DNA of 51,425 nucleotides from NCBI GenBank assembly GCA_016210565.1, contig JACQUA010000070.1, positions 1 through 51,425 on the forward strand, in the 5' to 3' direction. Positions 1 through 8,147 of this stretch are shown piece by piece (positions within the stretch are counted from its first letter, which is position 1; the number at the start of each line of letters is the position of its first letter). A program made the position numbers and the translations under genes. This DNA comes from Chloroflexota bacterium. GTDB taxonomy: Bacteria; Chloroflexota; Dehalococcoidia; JACQUA01. The notes under the pieces were generated by a model. It was given only the letters and a program-made list of their open reading frames with translations. It made no database searches and was not told the origin of the DNA.

Positions 1-1
1 A

Positions 2-118
2 TACGAGGTTACACGGAATGTTTGGATTGATAACCTGGACGAAATCTATATCCGATTCAAGCATAAGATCGACCACTGGTCGAAAGACAAAATTAAGCAA
101 CTATGTATAATTAATTAA
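2..118 (+). CDS. C-terminal fragment of an unknown protein, cut by the window edge
   Basis: An open frame enters from the left edge and ends at TAA (116-118). It gives 38 residues rich in aromatic and charged amino acids (WIDNLDEIYIRFKHKIDHW). The DNA is more AT-rich than the genes that follow. I cannot assign a family from the tail alone; it could equally be a chance open frame. Confidence 0.35.
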   Translation, partial: YEVTRNVWIDNLDEIYIRFKHKIDHWSKDKIKQLCIIN

Positions 119-129
119 TGCGTTCGTAT

Positions 130-327
130 TAATACAAAAGCAATGAATAGCGCCGCATTCTTTCACCGCAGAGACGCAGAGGGCGCAGAGAATTCCTGGA
201 GCCGAGGGAGGAACCGCCAATTGCGCCTGTCCTGGCGTTTTCTCTGCGTTCTCGGCGCCTCTGCGGTGGACGATCCTCATTTTTATATGATTGTCAAGAT
301 GCGACATTTATTAGCGCTTTTGTATTA
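130..327. repeat. Nested inverted-repeat element
   Basis: The outer arms TAATACAAAAGC (130-141) and GCTTTTGTATTA (316-327) are perfect complements. Inside lies an imperfect second pair, CACCGCAGAGACGCAGAGGG near 165 and its complement near 250-270. The inner pair recurs near 24600-24710. The size (about 200 bp) and nested arms suggest a non-autonomous mobile or intergenic repeat. No gene is apparent. Confidence 0.6.
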
Positions 328-336
328 GAAGGTTGG

Positions 337-654
337 TTACAGTTCGGACTTACCGCTTCGTACGGTATAAACATCATCAACCTGGGTGACAAAAACTTTC
401 CCGTCCCCAGGGTTGCCGCTGAATGCGGATTGCACGATGGTCGAGATGGCTTTCCCTACCTGGTCATCGTGGATGACGAGCAGTAACATACATTTGGCGA
501 GTCCCTCATAGACCTGGTCTCCCAACTGGATACCTTGCTGTTTGCCGCGACCTGTCACGTCCCATTTGGTCAAGGCAGGGAAGCCCGCCTCCACAAGAGC
601 AGTGGTTACTGTCGATTCTGTCTCCGGTCTAATTACAGCTCTGATCATTTTCAT
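337..654 (-). CDS. nifI1: NifI1-type P-II nitrogen regulatory protein
   Basis: A 105-residue P-II family protein. It opens with MKMIRAVIRPE and carries the AGFPALTKWDVTGRGKQQGI segment and a C-terminal GNPGDGKVFVTQVDDVYTVR stretch, which together mark the NifI1 (GlnB-like 1) branch rather than GlnB/GlnK. P-II proteins are trimers that bind ATP/ADP and 2-oxoglutarate and control nitrogen enzymes by contact. Its ATG overlaps the nitrite reductase stop codon (ATGA), so the two are translationally coupled. NifI1 and NifI2 normally sit between nifH and nifD; here no nitrogenase gene is visible and the pair flanks nirA. The target is therefore probably nitrite reductase or the nearby glutamine synthetase (inference). 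Confidence 0.9.
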   Translation of the reverse strand: MKMIRAVIRPETESTVTTALVEAGFPALTKWDVTGRGKQQGIQLGDQVYEGLAKCMLLLVIHDDQVGKAISTIVQSAFSGNPGDGKVFVTQVDDVYTVRSGKSEL

Positions 655-2228
655 GGAGCGACTCCGTGGCGCGGCCCACGCGCCGAGAATACCGGAACCA
701 CCAAAACGCGCTTTTCTCCGACACGCGGCCGTCTCACCCTATTTAAGACATTCAAGTTCTCCAAAATCGAGGGAAGGACTTCACCTAGCAAAGACACTGG
801 CAAGGCTTCGACAATTCGTTCACCGGATTTGGCGTTCACACCGCTTCGGCCCCCGACAAAGATGCTGACCGCCTCCGTGGCCTCTCCGTTCATCTGGGCT
901 TTCACGCCCTGAAAACCCATATCGGCCACCTGGTGGTTGCCGCATCCCGCAGAACACCCTGACCAGTGCATAGTAACAGGAGAGGCATCGGGAAATTGCC
1001 GGGCCATTTCTTTGGCCAGACGCAGTCCGAGGCTCTTGGTCTCTATTTGCGCCAGCTTGCAGTAATCAGTGCCGGTACAGGTGACCAGACCTCGCAGGAA
1101 ATGGTGAGGACTCGGTGAGAGGCGCTGGAGAAGAGGTTCAGAGAGAAGACCAGAAAGCCGCGGCTCCGGTAAATTGACCAGTATCACATTCTGGTCGGTA
1201 GTCAATCTGGCATCACCGTTGCCGTACCGCTCGGACAGATAAGCCAGTTCATCGAGTTGATCAGCCGATAGCCGTCCTGCGGGGACGCAGAGACCTACAG
1301 AGACCATACCGGGCTGTTTCTGACGACGGACGCCAAGGTGGTCTACTCGACCGGTGAGACGGGCATCTCGCTGAGCTTTTTCCAGGAGTTTGCCCCAGCG
1401 TCCCTGCAAGACCTGTTTGAAACGCTCGACACCCCAATCCTCGACAAGAAATGAAAGACGGCTCCGGGCGCGCTGCTCCCGAAAGCCTTCATCGCGAAAG
1501 AGCATAGCGACCTGCGCCGCCAGCGAGGCGGCTTCCCGTCGCTCCACAAAGACGCCCAGAGGTTGGGCGATTTTCATCATACCTGAACCCATCCTGCCTC
1601 CCACTGCCACATTGAATCCGGGAATACCATCGGATTCTCGCACCGCCGGAGTCATAGCAAGGTCTTGACTCTCGGCATGGGCACAATTCTCGGTGCAGCC
1701 GGTCATAGTCACATTAAATTTGCGGGGCAGGTTAGAGAAGGCTCTATTTCCCAGGAACATGCGAGTAAATTCGGCGACTATCGGAGAAGCGTCAAATAAC
1801 TCCTCCGGGGAAAGTCCGGCCAGGGGACAGCAGACAACGTTTCTCACATTGTCCATCCCCGTTTGTAGACTGGTCAGGTCGACTCCCCGTAACGCTTCTA
1901 ATATCTCAGGCACGTCCCGAATCTTGATGGCCCGTAATTCCAACTGCTGGCGAGTAGTCAGGTCCACTATGCCGTTGCCAAACCGGCGCGAGAGAAGGGC
2001 GAGCAGACGGAGTTGACTTGCGGTGACCTGACCGTTTGTCATACGGATACGCATCATGAATTGACCCGGGGCCGGTTGACAGAAAAAGGTTCCTATCCAC
2101 TTGAGCCTCTCCCTTTCGCTCGCCTCGATGGTTTCCCAGCGGTCATGATATGCTGCCAGTTCCTGGATGTTCCGAAGAATATCCAGGCCGTCCTTTTCCC
2201 TTTTATAAGTCTCAATATGGTTATTCAT
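651..2228 (-). CDS. nirA: Ferredoxin-nitrite reductase (assimilatory, siroheme)
   Basis: A 525-residue nitrite/sulfite reductase. Two ferredoxin-like half domains (first around residues 48-100) and two catalytic repeats are present. The siroheme/[4Fe-4S] ligands are visible as C384-x5-C390 and C425-x3-C429 (CTGTDYC and CSAGC). A second conserved block reads TGCTENCAHAESQDL. It would reduce nitrite to ammonium with reduced ferredoxin in the cytoplasm. A sulfite reductase role cannot be excluded by sequence alone, but NifI proteins on both sides and glutamine synthetase nearby favour nitrite. ATG start with GAGGG just upstream. No nitrate reductase or nitrite transporter gene lies in the window. 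Confidence 0.88.
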   Translation of the reverse strand: MNNHIETYKREKDGLDILRNIQELAAYHDRWETIEASERERLKWIGTFFCQPAPGQFMMRIRMTNGQVTASQLRLLALLSRRFGNGIVDLTTRQQLELRAIKIRDVPEILEALRGVDLTSLQTGMDNVRNVVCCPLAGLSPEELFDASPIVAEFTRMFLGNRAFSNLPRKFNVTMTGCTENCAHAESQDLAMTPAVRESDGIPGFNVAVGGRMGSGMMKIAQPLGVFVERREAASLAAQVAMLFRDEGFREQRARSRLSFLVEDWGVERFKQVLQGRWGKLLEKAQRDARLTGRVDHLGVRRQKQPGMVSVGLCVPAGRLSADQLDELAYLSERYGNGDARLTTDQNVILVNLPEPRLSGLLSEPLLQRLSPSPHHFLRGLVTCTGTDYCKLAQIETKSLGLRLAKEMARQFPDASPVTMHWSGCSAGCGNHQVADMGFQGVKAQMNGEATEAVSIFVGGRSGVNAKSGERIVEALPVSLLGEVLPSILENLNVLNRVRRPRVGEKRVLVVPVFSARGPRHGVAP

Positions 2229-2306
2229 TTCCCTCGTGGTCCTCCGCGGTTAGCGCGCCGTCCCGATCTTGAGGTGGACAGGCACCTACCCGGTTCCTTG
2301 CTCCCG

Positions 2307-2654
2307 CTAACTTTGCCAAACCCCAGGCGACTCAGCCGTACTTTGTATGTTATCCACAGGGCAAACAAAAATCTTACCATCGCCATAAGTGGAAGTGCGG
2401 TTGGTCCGGATGATGACCTCCACAATTGCTTCCACTTTTTCGTCAGTGACCAGCCAGGTAAGCATCCGCTTGGGTAAGAACTCAATCACCCCTTGAGATT
2501 GCTGCCCCCCTTCTGGTCTCAGGTAGCGCAGCCCGCCCTGCCGTCCGCGTCCCAGAACCCGCTGTTCAGTAGGCGCTCCCAGTCCCAGTTCCCTGACGGC
2601 CTCAGCGGTCAGGAGACATTTCTCCGGCCTGATAATAGCAATGACCTCCTTCAT
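2307..2654 (-). CDS. nifI2: NifI2-type P-II nitrogen regulatory protein
   Basis: A 115-residue P-II protein: MKEVIAIIRPEK start, GRGRQGGLRYL T-loop region, FLPKRMLTWLV core and YGDGKIFVCPVDN near the C-terminus. These match NifI2 (GlnB-like 2), which forms a hetero-complex with NifI1 in diazotrophs and relieves or imposes enzyme inhibition according to 2-oxoglutarate and ATP. The gene lies 78 nt upstream of nirA in the same direction. Its ATG overlaps the TGA of a short, possibly broken ORF upstream. The tail after PVDN is shorter and less typical than in diazotroph NifI2. Confidence 0.88.
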   Translation of the reverse strand: MKEVIAIIRPEKCLLTAEAVRELGLGAPTEQRVLGRGRQGGLRYLRPEGGQQSQGVIEFLPKRMLTWLVTDEKVEAIVEVIIRTNRTSTYGDGKIFVCPVDNIQSTAESPGVWQS

Positions 2655-2835
2655 TTGGCTATGCTTTCAAAGCATCCCTGGCGAAACTGCAAGAAGGTCA
2701 AGAAGCGGAGTTTTCCGCTGGTGTTCGCATCTTTTTCTCTGCCGGTTTTGGCTAAAAAGGATTCTTCCAGTGACACCGCGCTTTCGGCGATCTTCTCTTT
2801 CTCATGACATTGAGTTCCTGCCCGATTAGTCTCAG
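2651..2835 (-). pseudogene. Small frameshifted ORF coupled to nifI2
   Basis: An AAAAGGAGA ribosome-binding site (about 2842-2850) precedes a frame that reads LRLIGQELNVMRKR from a CTG at 2835 (ATG at 2805). A shift by one base then gives IAESAVSLEESFLAKTGREK and onward. That second frame ends in TGA overlapping the nifI2 ATG. Good RBS, coding-like codons and the ATGA overlap suggest a real small gene with a frameshift or sequencing error; I do not recognise the family. Confidence 0.35.
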
Positions 2836-2922
2836 GGCAAATCTCCTTTTATGTTCACAAATTTTAGGCGGGGGGCCGAGCGCAGTTCTACGGGTGAAAT
2901 GCTAGAAATTCACGGGGATTTT

Positions 2923-2939
2923 TTGTGCAATATGCACAA
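2923..2939. promoter_or_regulatory. 17-bp palindromic operator candidate upstream of the nifI2-nirA-nifI1 unit
   Basis: TTGTGCA-ATA-TGCACAA is a perfect 7+3+7 palindrome. A near-identical site lies upstream of glnA at 6143-6159. It sits 269 nt upstream of nifI2 in the gap before the PucR gene. Binding protein unknown; the PucR regulator encoded between the two sites is the obvious candidate (inference). Confidence 0.6.
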
Positions 2940-3145
2940 GTGAAGCGACGGCCGCAACCGTAGCGACGGGGCTTGCCCTGTCGACTTGTGGCAAACCACC
3001 AATGGTTTTTCGACACCCGCTCCGCTTGGAGAGAGTCCAGACGCGTCGGGACAAGGGGTGTCGCTACGGCGCTCACAGGCGGGACGCCTTTGCCACCATT
3101 CGTGCGTTCACAGGCACGGTGGCCTTGTGGTACCAGGCGGCGGGG
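2940..3145. repeat. Intergenic hairpin repeats between nifI2 and the PucR gene
   Basis: Holds CGACACCCGCTCCGCTTGG with a partner ending GGGTGTCG (near 3010-3065; a relative occurs near 6530-6600), and a copy of the CACAGGCACGG...TGGTACC repeat (near 3110-3140; relatives at 8040 and 21408-21627). No credible gene. Confidence 0.55.
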
Positions 3146-4699
3146 CTAGCCTATGCGGATGGCTTCACCGGCGCGAAGGGCAAGGTGAAGAATCAGGCGC
3201 GTCTCAGCGTCTTCCAGGTCCTGGCCTGATATCTCCTGTATGCGCTGGAGACGGTAGAGGAGGGTATTGCGGTGGATATGAAGGGTTTCCGCCGTTTCCG
3301 CGATAGTGTTGGACCTCAACCGGGCATCAAGGGTAGCTATCAGCTCGCCGCCATGTTTCTGGTCGTATTCCAGCAAGCGTCCCAGATACTCCTGCTGAAA
3401 GGCCTCCAACTCCCCAGCCGTCTTGAGGGAAAATAGCAGCCGGTATACACCTAGGTCACCAAAGTAAGTGGCCGACCCGGGGCCGAAGAGACGCACCCCC
3501 AGGGTCAGGGCCTGCTCCGCCTCCTGGAGGGACAGCCGGATGCCCCCGGCGCCGGGATAGTAACGCCCCAGTCCGAGCGCCACCGTCCCTGCCAGGTTCG
3601 ACGCCAGCCTCTGGGCGACTTCCCGGGCCAACTGGCGCAAACCGGCCGCCGGCATTGCCGCCACCGCCGGGTGGAGTATTACCAGGATGTCGCCGCGGTA
3701 GTGACACCATGTCTTCTTCAAAAGAGAGTTGGTCTTGCCTTTCAGGGTTTCCCGGTCGTGGGGCGAATCCGTAACCCGCACCGCCATTGCTACGTATTCG
3801 CGGGAAAGGTCCAACCCCACCCGTTTGGCCCTTTCCGCCAGCGTCTGGATAGAAGAAAGTTCGCCACCCAGCAGGCTCTCCACCAGTTCCTCCCGGAAAC
3901 GGTCCTCTGTTTCTTCAACGGCGTGCCGCCGCGACCGCTCCACCTCCAGCGCCAGGATTCCCGCTCGTACAATTACCCGGTCGGCCTCCTCCAGATTCCG
4001 CCGGGGCGCAGTCAGTACCAGATATCCCTCGACCTTCCCTCCAGCGGTGACCGGGCCAAGAAAGCCAGAAAGCTTCGCCGTGATTTCCACCCCGATTACG
4101 CCGGCGCCGCCATATCGGTCGGTCATCGGGCGGACGGCGTTGCGGAGGGCGCTGGCTACCCCTTCATCGAGGTCAAAGACGGGGTTGAGATTGGCGTCGG
4201 CCAGCCCGACGGCCCGGCCGGTGAGCGCCCTGAGTTGTTCAATAATCGTGGGAGCGTCCTTTCCGGCCAGGGCCAGCGGCATCAGGCTCTGGCTGAGCTC
4301 TCGCTCGAGCTGGTACAACCGGCCCCGTTCCTCATTGATGAGGCGAAGAATATTGGTTTCGAGGGCCGCTATTGGCGTCCCGGAGGGAAAAGTAAAAAGG
4401 GGCAATCCGTGGGATCCGGCCTCTTTGACGGCATCGGCGGTCAGGCGTCCGGCAAAGCCGATGGCGCTCACCCCGCGTTCCGCCAGGGACGAGACAAGAC
4501 TGGTGAGACTGACCCCCAGAAGGGACACCACCTCTCCACTCATCAGGGCGAGTTCGCTTCCCTTCAGGTTATCAAAACCCGGCGGCGAGGGCCTGAGGAC
4601 TACAACCCAACTGACCTCACCAAAGATGCCCTCCTCCCCGGCCACCAGCTCGGTCCCCGGGGGAAGGGCCTGAAGCCACAGTTGCTCTACCGTGGGCAT
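3146..4699 (-). CDS. PucR-family transcriptional regulator
   Basis: A 517-residue PucR/CdaR-type regulator. The N-terminal domain (about 1-130) is PucR-like, the middle carries a GAF/GGDEF-like sensor region, and the C-terminus has the HTH_30 helix-turn-helix: TIAETAETLHIHRNTLLYRL. PucR proteins regulate purine, amino acid or nitrogen-source genes in response to small ligands. The ATG directly abuts the glutamine synthetase stop (no spacer), so the two form an operon. This linkage, and the shared 17-bp palindromes, suggest it regulates nitrogen assimilation here. Confidence 0.85.
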   Translation of the reverse strand: MPTVEQLWLQALPPGTELVAGEEGIFGEVSWVVVLRPSPPGFDNLKGSELALMSGEVVSLLGVSLTSLVSSLAERGVSAIGFAGRLTADAVKEAGSHGLPLFTFPSGTPIAALETNILRLINEERGRLYQLERELSQSLMPLALAGKDAPTIIEQLRALTGRAVGLADANLNPVFDLDEGVASALRNAVRPMTDRYGGAGVIGVEITAKLSGFLGPVTAGGKVEGYLVLTAPRRNLEEADRVIVRAGILALEVERSRRHAVEETEDRFREELVESLLGGELSSIQTLAERAKRVGLDLSREYVAMAVRVTDSPHDRETLKGKTNSLLKKTWCHYRGDILVILHPAVAAMPAAGLRQLAREVAQRLASNLAGTVALGLGRYYPGAGGIRLSLQEAEQALTLGVRLFGPGSATYFGDLGVYRLLFSLKTAGELEAFQQEYLGRLLEYDQKHGGELIATLDARLRSNTIAETAETLHIHRNTLLYRLQRIQEISGQDLEDAETRLILHLALRAGEAIRIG

Positions 4700-6055
4700 C
4701 TACCACACTCCCAGATAGCGGTCGATTTCCCAGGGCGTGACCTGCCGGTTGAACTCCTGCCATTCGCGCTTCTTGGTGGCCAGCAACTTTGTGAAAAGCA
4801 GGTCTCCCAGGGCTTCCCTGACCACCTGGTCGGCCTCCAGCGCCCCCAGCGCCTCTCCCAGGTTCTCCGGCAGGGAAGCTATCTGCCTTCTTTCCAGGGT
4901 CACCTGGTCCAGGGCAAACAGGTTCTCCTCGACCGGCGGGGCGAGAGGAAGCTTCTGCCCGATTCCTTCCAGCCCGCATCGCAACATCACAGCGAAAGCC
5001 AGATAAGGATTACAAGTGGGGTCCGGGTTTCTCAGTTCCACCCGGGTTGTTTCCAGCTTCTGAGGATTGACCCGGGGCACCCGGATAAGCGCCGAGCGGC
5101 TAACCCTCGCCCAGGTGACATGGACAGGCGCTTCGAAGCCTTTTATCAGCCTCTTGTAGGAGTTCACCAGCGGGCTTAGAATGGCGCTCATTCCCCGCGC
5201 ATGAAGCAGTTGCCCGGCGATAAAGTGGCGGGCAACCGGGGAAAGCCCGTATTCATCAGCCGTGTCGCTGAAGGCGTTCTTCCCTTTCTTGAGGTTGACC
5301 AGGCTCTGGTGGATGTGCAGTCCGCTTCCCTCCACACCCTCAACAGGCTTGGGCATAAACGTCACGTCCAGCCCGTGCTTCTGAGCGATGGCCTTCAACG
5401 TATACCGGGCGGTGATAAGATTATCTGCCGTCCTCAGGGCTTCTTCCGGCGCGAAGTCGATCTCGTGCTGGCCCACCGCTAGCTCGTGATGGCTCGTCTC
5501 CACTTCGATGGACAGGTCATGCAGCGCCCATACCATCTCTTTGCGCACCGAGGCGGAAATGCCGGTCGACAGGTCGAAGTACCCACCCCGGTCCTGGGGC
5601 AGCAGGCGCATCCTGTCTTCGTCCCCCGGCCGGAATAGAAAGAACTCCAGCTCGGGCGCGACCATAAAGCGATAGCCCGCCGCCGCCGCCTTTTCGATGG
5701 CCCGTGCCAGGGCGCTGCGAGGATCGCCCGGAAAGAGCTCGCCATCCGGCGTCAGCATCCAGCAGATGACGCGCGCCGCCGTCTGCCCGTCCTGCTCCCA
5801 GGGAAGCAGCCCCAGGGTTGACAGGTCGGGTTTCAAATACATGTCGCTTTCCAGCACCCGGGCAAAGCCCTCCACCGACGAGCCATCAAACCACTTGCCC
5901 CGCTCGATGGTATCCAGGAACTGCTCCAGGGGGATGGTCACGCTCTTCACCACCCCCAGGATATCCGTGAACTGGAGATAGACGAAACGCACTCCGAGTA
6001 ACTGAAGCTCATTGACCACATCCCCGACTTGTTTGTCCTTCTTATCGATAGCCAT
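4700..6055 (-). CDS. glnA: Type I glutamine synthetase
   Basis: 451 residues from the ATG at 6055, which has AAGGAG eight bases upstream; the upstream in-frame TTG/ATG near 6139 lacks such a site and would overlap the promoter. Class I motifs are clear: WFDGSSVEGFARVLESDMYL, APELEFFLF, GSGLHIHQSL and the NSYKRL block. It condenses glutamate and ammonia to glutamine using ATP, as a dodecamer. The length and the absence of an obvious adenylylation-loop tyrosine suggest the GSI-alpha type, with the arginine of EGFAR at the feedback-regulation position (family knowledge). It is co-directional with, and abutting, the PucR gene; nifI and nirA lie further downstream on the same strand. Confidence 0.93.
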   Translation of the reverse strand: MAIDKKDKQVGDVVNELQLLGVRFVYLQFTDILGVVKSVTIPLEQFLDTIERGKWFDGSSVEGFARVLESDMYLKPDLSTLGLLPWEQDGQTAARVICWMLTPDGELFPGDPRSALARAIEKAAAAGYRFMVAPELEFFLFRPGDEDRMRLLPQDRGGYFDLSTGISASVRKEMVWALHDLSIEVETSHHELAVGQHEIDFAPEEALRTADNLITARYTLKAIAQKHGLDVTFMPKPVEGVEGSGLHIHQSLVNLKKGKNAFSDTADEYGLSPVARHFIAGQLLHARGMSAILSPLVNSYKRLIKGFEAPVHVTWARVSRSALIRVPRVNPQKLETTRVELRNPDPTCNPYLAFAVMLRCGLEGIGQKLPLAPPVEENLFALDQVTLERRQIASLPENLGEALGALEADQVVREALGDLLFTKLLATKKREWQEFNRQVTPWEIDRYLGVW

Positions 6056-6142
6056 GTGTTGCTCCTTGAGTAGACCCGGCAGTGCGGGCCTCCGCGCCCG
6101 CATGAACCTTTTGTCCGCCAATGTGTTCCACGAATCCAATTA

Positions 6143-6175
6143 TTGTACAAAATGCACAAACAAATCAAGGGCGCT
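6143..6175 (-). promoter_or_regulatory. glnA promoter region with operator TTGTACA-N3-TGCACAA
   Basis: The site at 6143-6159 (TTGTACAAAATGCACAA) matches the nifI2-side palindrome in all but one base of the arms. On the minus strand TTGATT (around 6163-6168) and TACAAT (around 6145-6150) form a weak promoter whose spacer and -10 are covered by the site, as expected for repression. The exact transcription start is not known. Confidence 0.5.
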
Positions 6176-6249
6176 CTTCCGGCTGTCACCCCAATGCGTC
6201 CGGGTACTCCGTTAGCAATCAAATCGCGCAAGAAATGGAAAGAAACACG

Positions 6250-6370
6250 AAACCACGAATAAACACTAATAAACACGAAATAATTTGCAAAGGGCCGAGA
6301 TGGGGAATCGTTTCCAATTCGGTAAACCAGACCGGAACAAGGAACGACTATTCGTGTTTATTCGTGGTTT
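6250..6370. repeat. Inverted repeat, 17-bp perfect arms
   Basis: AAACCACGAATAAACAC (6250-6266) and GTGTTTATTCGTGGTTT (6354-6370) are exact complements around an 87-nt centre. This AT-rich element differs from its surroundings. It is probably a small intergenic repeat rather than a terminator, as it sits upstream of divergent genes. Confidence 0.6.
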
Positions 6371-6751
6371 AGATTATTAACGCTTATCGGTTCCGCCTTG
6401 TCCAGGTTAGAGATTACAGATTGCAGATGCGCCAAACGCGTGGCGTCCCAGATTTGCGAGCCGCGGAGCGGGAGTCAGCGGTCGATTTCATGACCGCCGG
6501 AGCGCCTGTTGCCTGCTCGTCTGCCGTGACGACACCCGCTCCGCTTGGCGATCCCGATGCATCGGTGACGACAGGTCGGGACAAGGCGCGTCGCTGCGGG
6601 TTCCTCAGTCTTGTCCGGGTTGCAAAGAGTGTGCAGGCATGGTAGTATCGTCCACAAATCACTCGTGACCTCCACCATGGTATGGCCGCAACAGAATCCG
6701 CAGATGGGGAGAACGAGTTGTCGGGAAAAGTCTATGCAAGGAGATACTGGT
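6371..6751. repeat. Gene-free stretch upstream of the first solute-binding protein
   Basis: Contains another copy of the GACACCCGCTCCGCTTGG...GTCGGGACAAGG hairpin repeat (about 6530-6595), also seen near 3010-3065. No convincing coding frame ends here other than the lipoprotein gene starting at 6752. Confidence 0.45.
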
Positions 6752-7900
6752 ATGCAAAAGCTCACGGTGGTAGTGGTTTCCGTTCTTCTCGTCGCTCTGG
6801 CCTGCGCCCCTCCCGCCCCGCCCGCCCCAGTCGTTGCGCCCGAAGTCGGTCTGGTCTTGTCCGAAAAGCCGGCCTGGGAACGAGACTGGGAAGCCACGGT
6901 AGCCGCCGCCCGGAAGGAGGGCGAGGTCACCGCCTACGTATCGTACGGGCCGGACTGGCGGTTGGCCATGAACGAGGTCATGGAGAAGAGGTACGGTATA
7001 ACTGTCAATACGTTGACGGGCAAAGCCCAGGTGATTGCCGAGCGAGTAATCAAGGAACAGCAGAACAAGCTCTATCAGGCGGACGTGCTGTCAGCTATCA
7101 GCAGCGGCGTTTTCATGGATACCTATCAGGCCGCGGGGGTACTGCAGCCTTTTGAGAGAATGCTGATCTTGCCCGAAGTCGTGGACGGGAAAGCCTGGTT
7201 CGGAGGCAAACTGAACTGGTTTGACCCGGATACCAGGACCCTCCTGTGGTATCGGGATTTTGTGTCCGCGCCGATACTCATCAATACCGAACTGGTCAGG
7301 CCCGAGGAGATGAAGGTCTGGGATGATTTGCTCAACCCGAAATGGAAGGGGAAAATAGCCATGATCGACCCGATTATCAGCGGGTCCGGTCAAACAACGC
7401 TAACCATGCTGGCCTACGCCATCAAGGACTGGGGCTACATAGACCGTCTTCTCGCCCAGCAGCCCTCGATTCAGAGGGATTACCGCCTTGTAACCGAGTG
7501 GGTGGCGCGTGGGAAGACCCCCATTCTCATCGGCCCCGGAAAAGAAGAAGCCTATCAGATGATGACCCAGGGCGCTCCCATAAAGCTGGTGAACTTCCAG
7601 GACGGTTCCATTACCAGCGGCGGTTCCGGGTCGGTAGCCGTGCCCAGGAACAACCCCCATCCCAACGCCACCAGGGTGTTTATCAACTTCCTCCTCGGCA
7701 AAGAAGGACAGACCATCACCGCCAAGATCGGCGGCTATGCCAGCGCCAGGGTAGATGTGCCCACGGATTTTCTGGATCCCGAGGTGGTCCGCCAGCCGGG
7801 AACAAGATATTATTCCACCAGCGACATGGACTATCTGCAAAAACTGGGGGACATAAACCGGAGGATCAAACAGGCCGTGGCGCCCCTTTTGACGAACTGA
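6752..7900 (+). CDS. Extracellular solute-binding lipoprotein (iron-type PBP2), paralogue 1
   Basis: 382 residues from ATG 6752, preceded by AAGGAG. A short hydrophobic signal peptide ends in VALAC, so Cys18 should be lipidated. The mature part is a type 2 periplasmic binding fold: NPKWKGKIAMIDP hinge segment, and HPNATRVFINFLLGKEGQT near the C-terminus. This family delivers Fe(III), thiamine, phosphonates or small organics to ABC importers. No permease or ATPase gene is nearby; three paralogues occur at 12.9, 18.0 and 23.4 kb. The ComA-like gene lies 247 nt downstream in the same direction. Substrate unknown. Confidence 0.85.
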   Translation: MQKLTVVVVSVLLVALACAPPAPPAPVVAPEVGLVLSEKPAWERDWEATVAAARKEGEVTAYVSYGPDWRLAMNEVMEKRYGITVNTLTGKAQVIAERVIKEQQNKLYQADVLSAISSGVFMDTYQAAGVLQPFERMLILPEVVDGKAWFGGKLNWFDPDTRTLLWYRDFVSAPILINTELVRPEEMKVWDDLLNPKWKGKIAMIDPIISGSGQTTLTMLAYAIKDWGYIDRLLAQQPSIQRDYRLVTEWVARGKTPILIGPGKEEAYQMMTQGAPIKLVNFQDGSITSGGSGSVAVPRNNPHPNATRVFINFLLGKEGQTITAKIGGYASARVDVPTDFLDPEVVRQPGTRYYSTSDMDYLQKLGDINRRIKQAVAPLLTN

Positions 7901-8147
7901 AGACATGCGGTTTCCGTGGGGCCATCCAGCACGCACAAATAACCGTGGCTGTGACCATAGCGGCACGCTGCCGCGTGCCCCCGGTTCAAGCAATGACCCG
8001 CCGGTGCGCGGTCTAAGGCTTTGCCAGAAGTCCGCGGCTCACAGGCACGGCGGCCTGTGGTACCGGTTGGCCACAAGGTCCCTCGGTTTGTCGTCGCGGC
8101 GGTTGGCACAGTGTACTTTCCGAACAACAGGAGGAGTTAGTTAGACA
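7901..8147. repeat. Intergenic repeats upstream of the ComA-like gene
   Basis: Contains a GGCACGCTGCCGCGTGCC hairpin (about 7961-7980; relative near 43810) and a CACAGGCACGGCGGCCTGTGGTACC copy (about 8040-8065). Confidence 0.5.

Noticed and set aside
3671-5179. 502-residue plus-strand frame opposite the PucR and glutamine synthetase genes
   Set aside because: It spans two unrelated minus-strand genes and has no domain; a shadow frame of GC-rich coding DNA.
6611-6751. N-terminal extension of solute-binding protein 1
   Set aside because: It would precede the signal peptide; the ATG at 6752 has AAGGAG and starts a proper lipoprotein signal.
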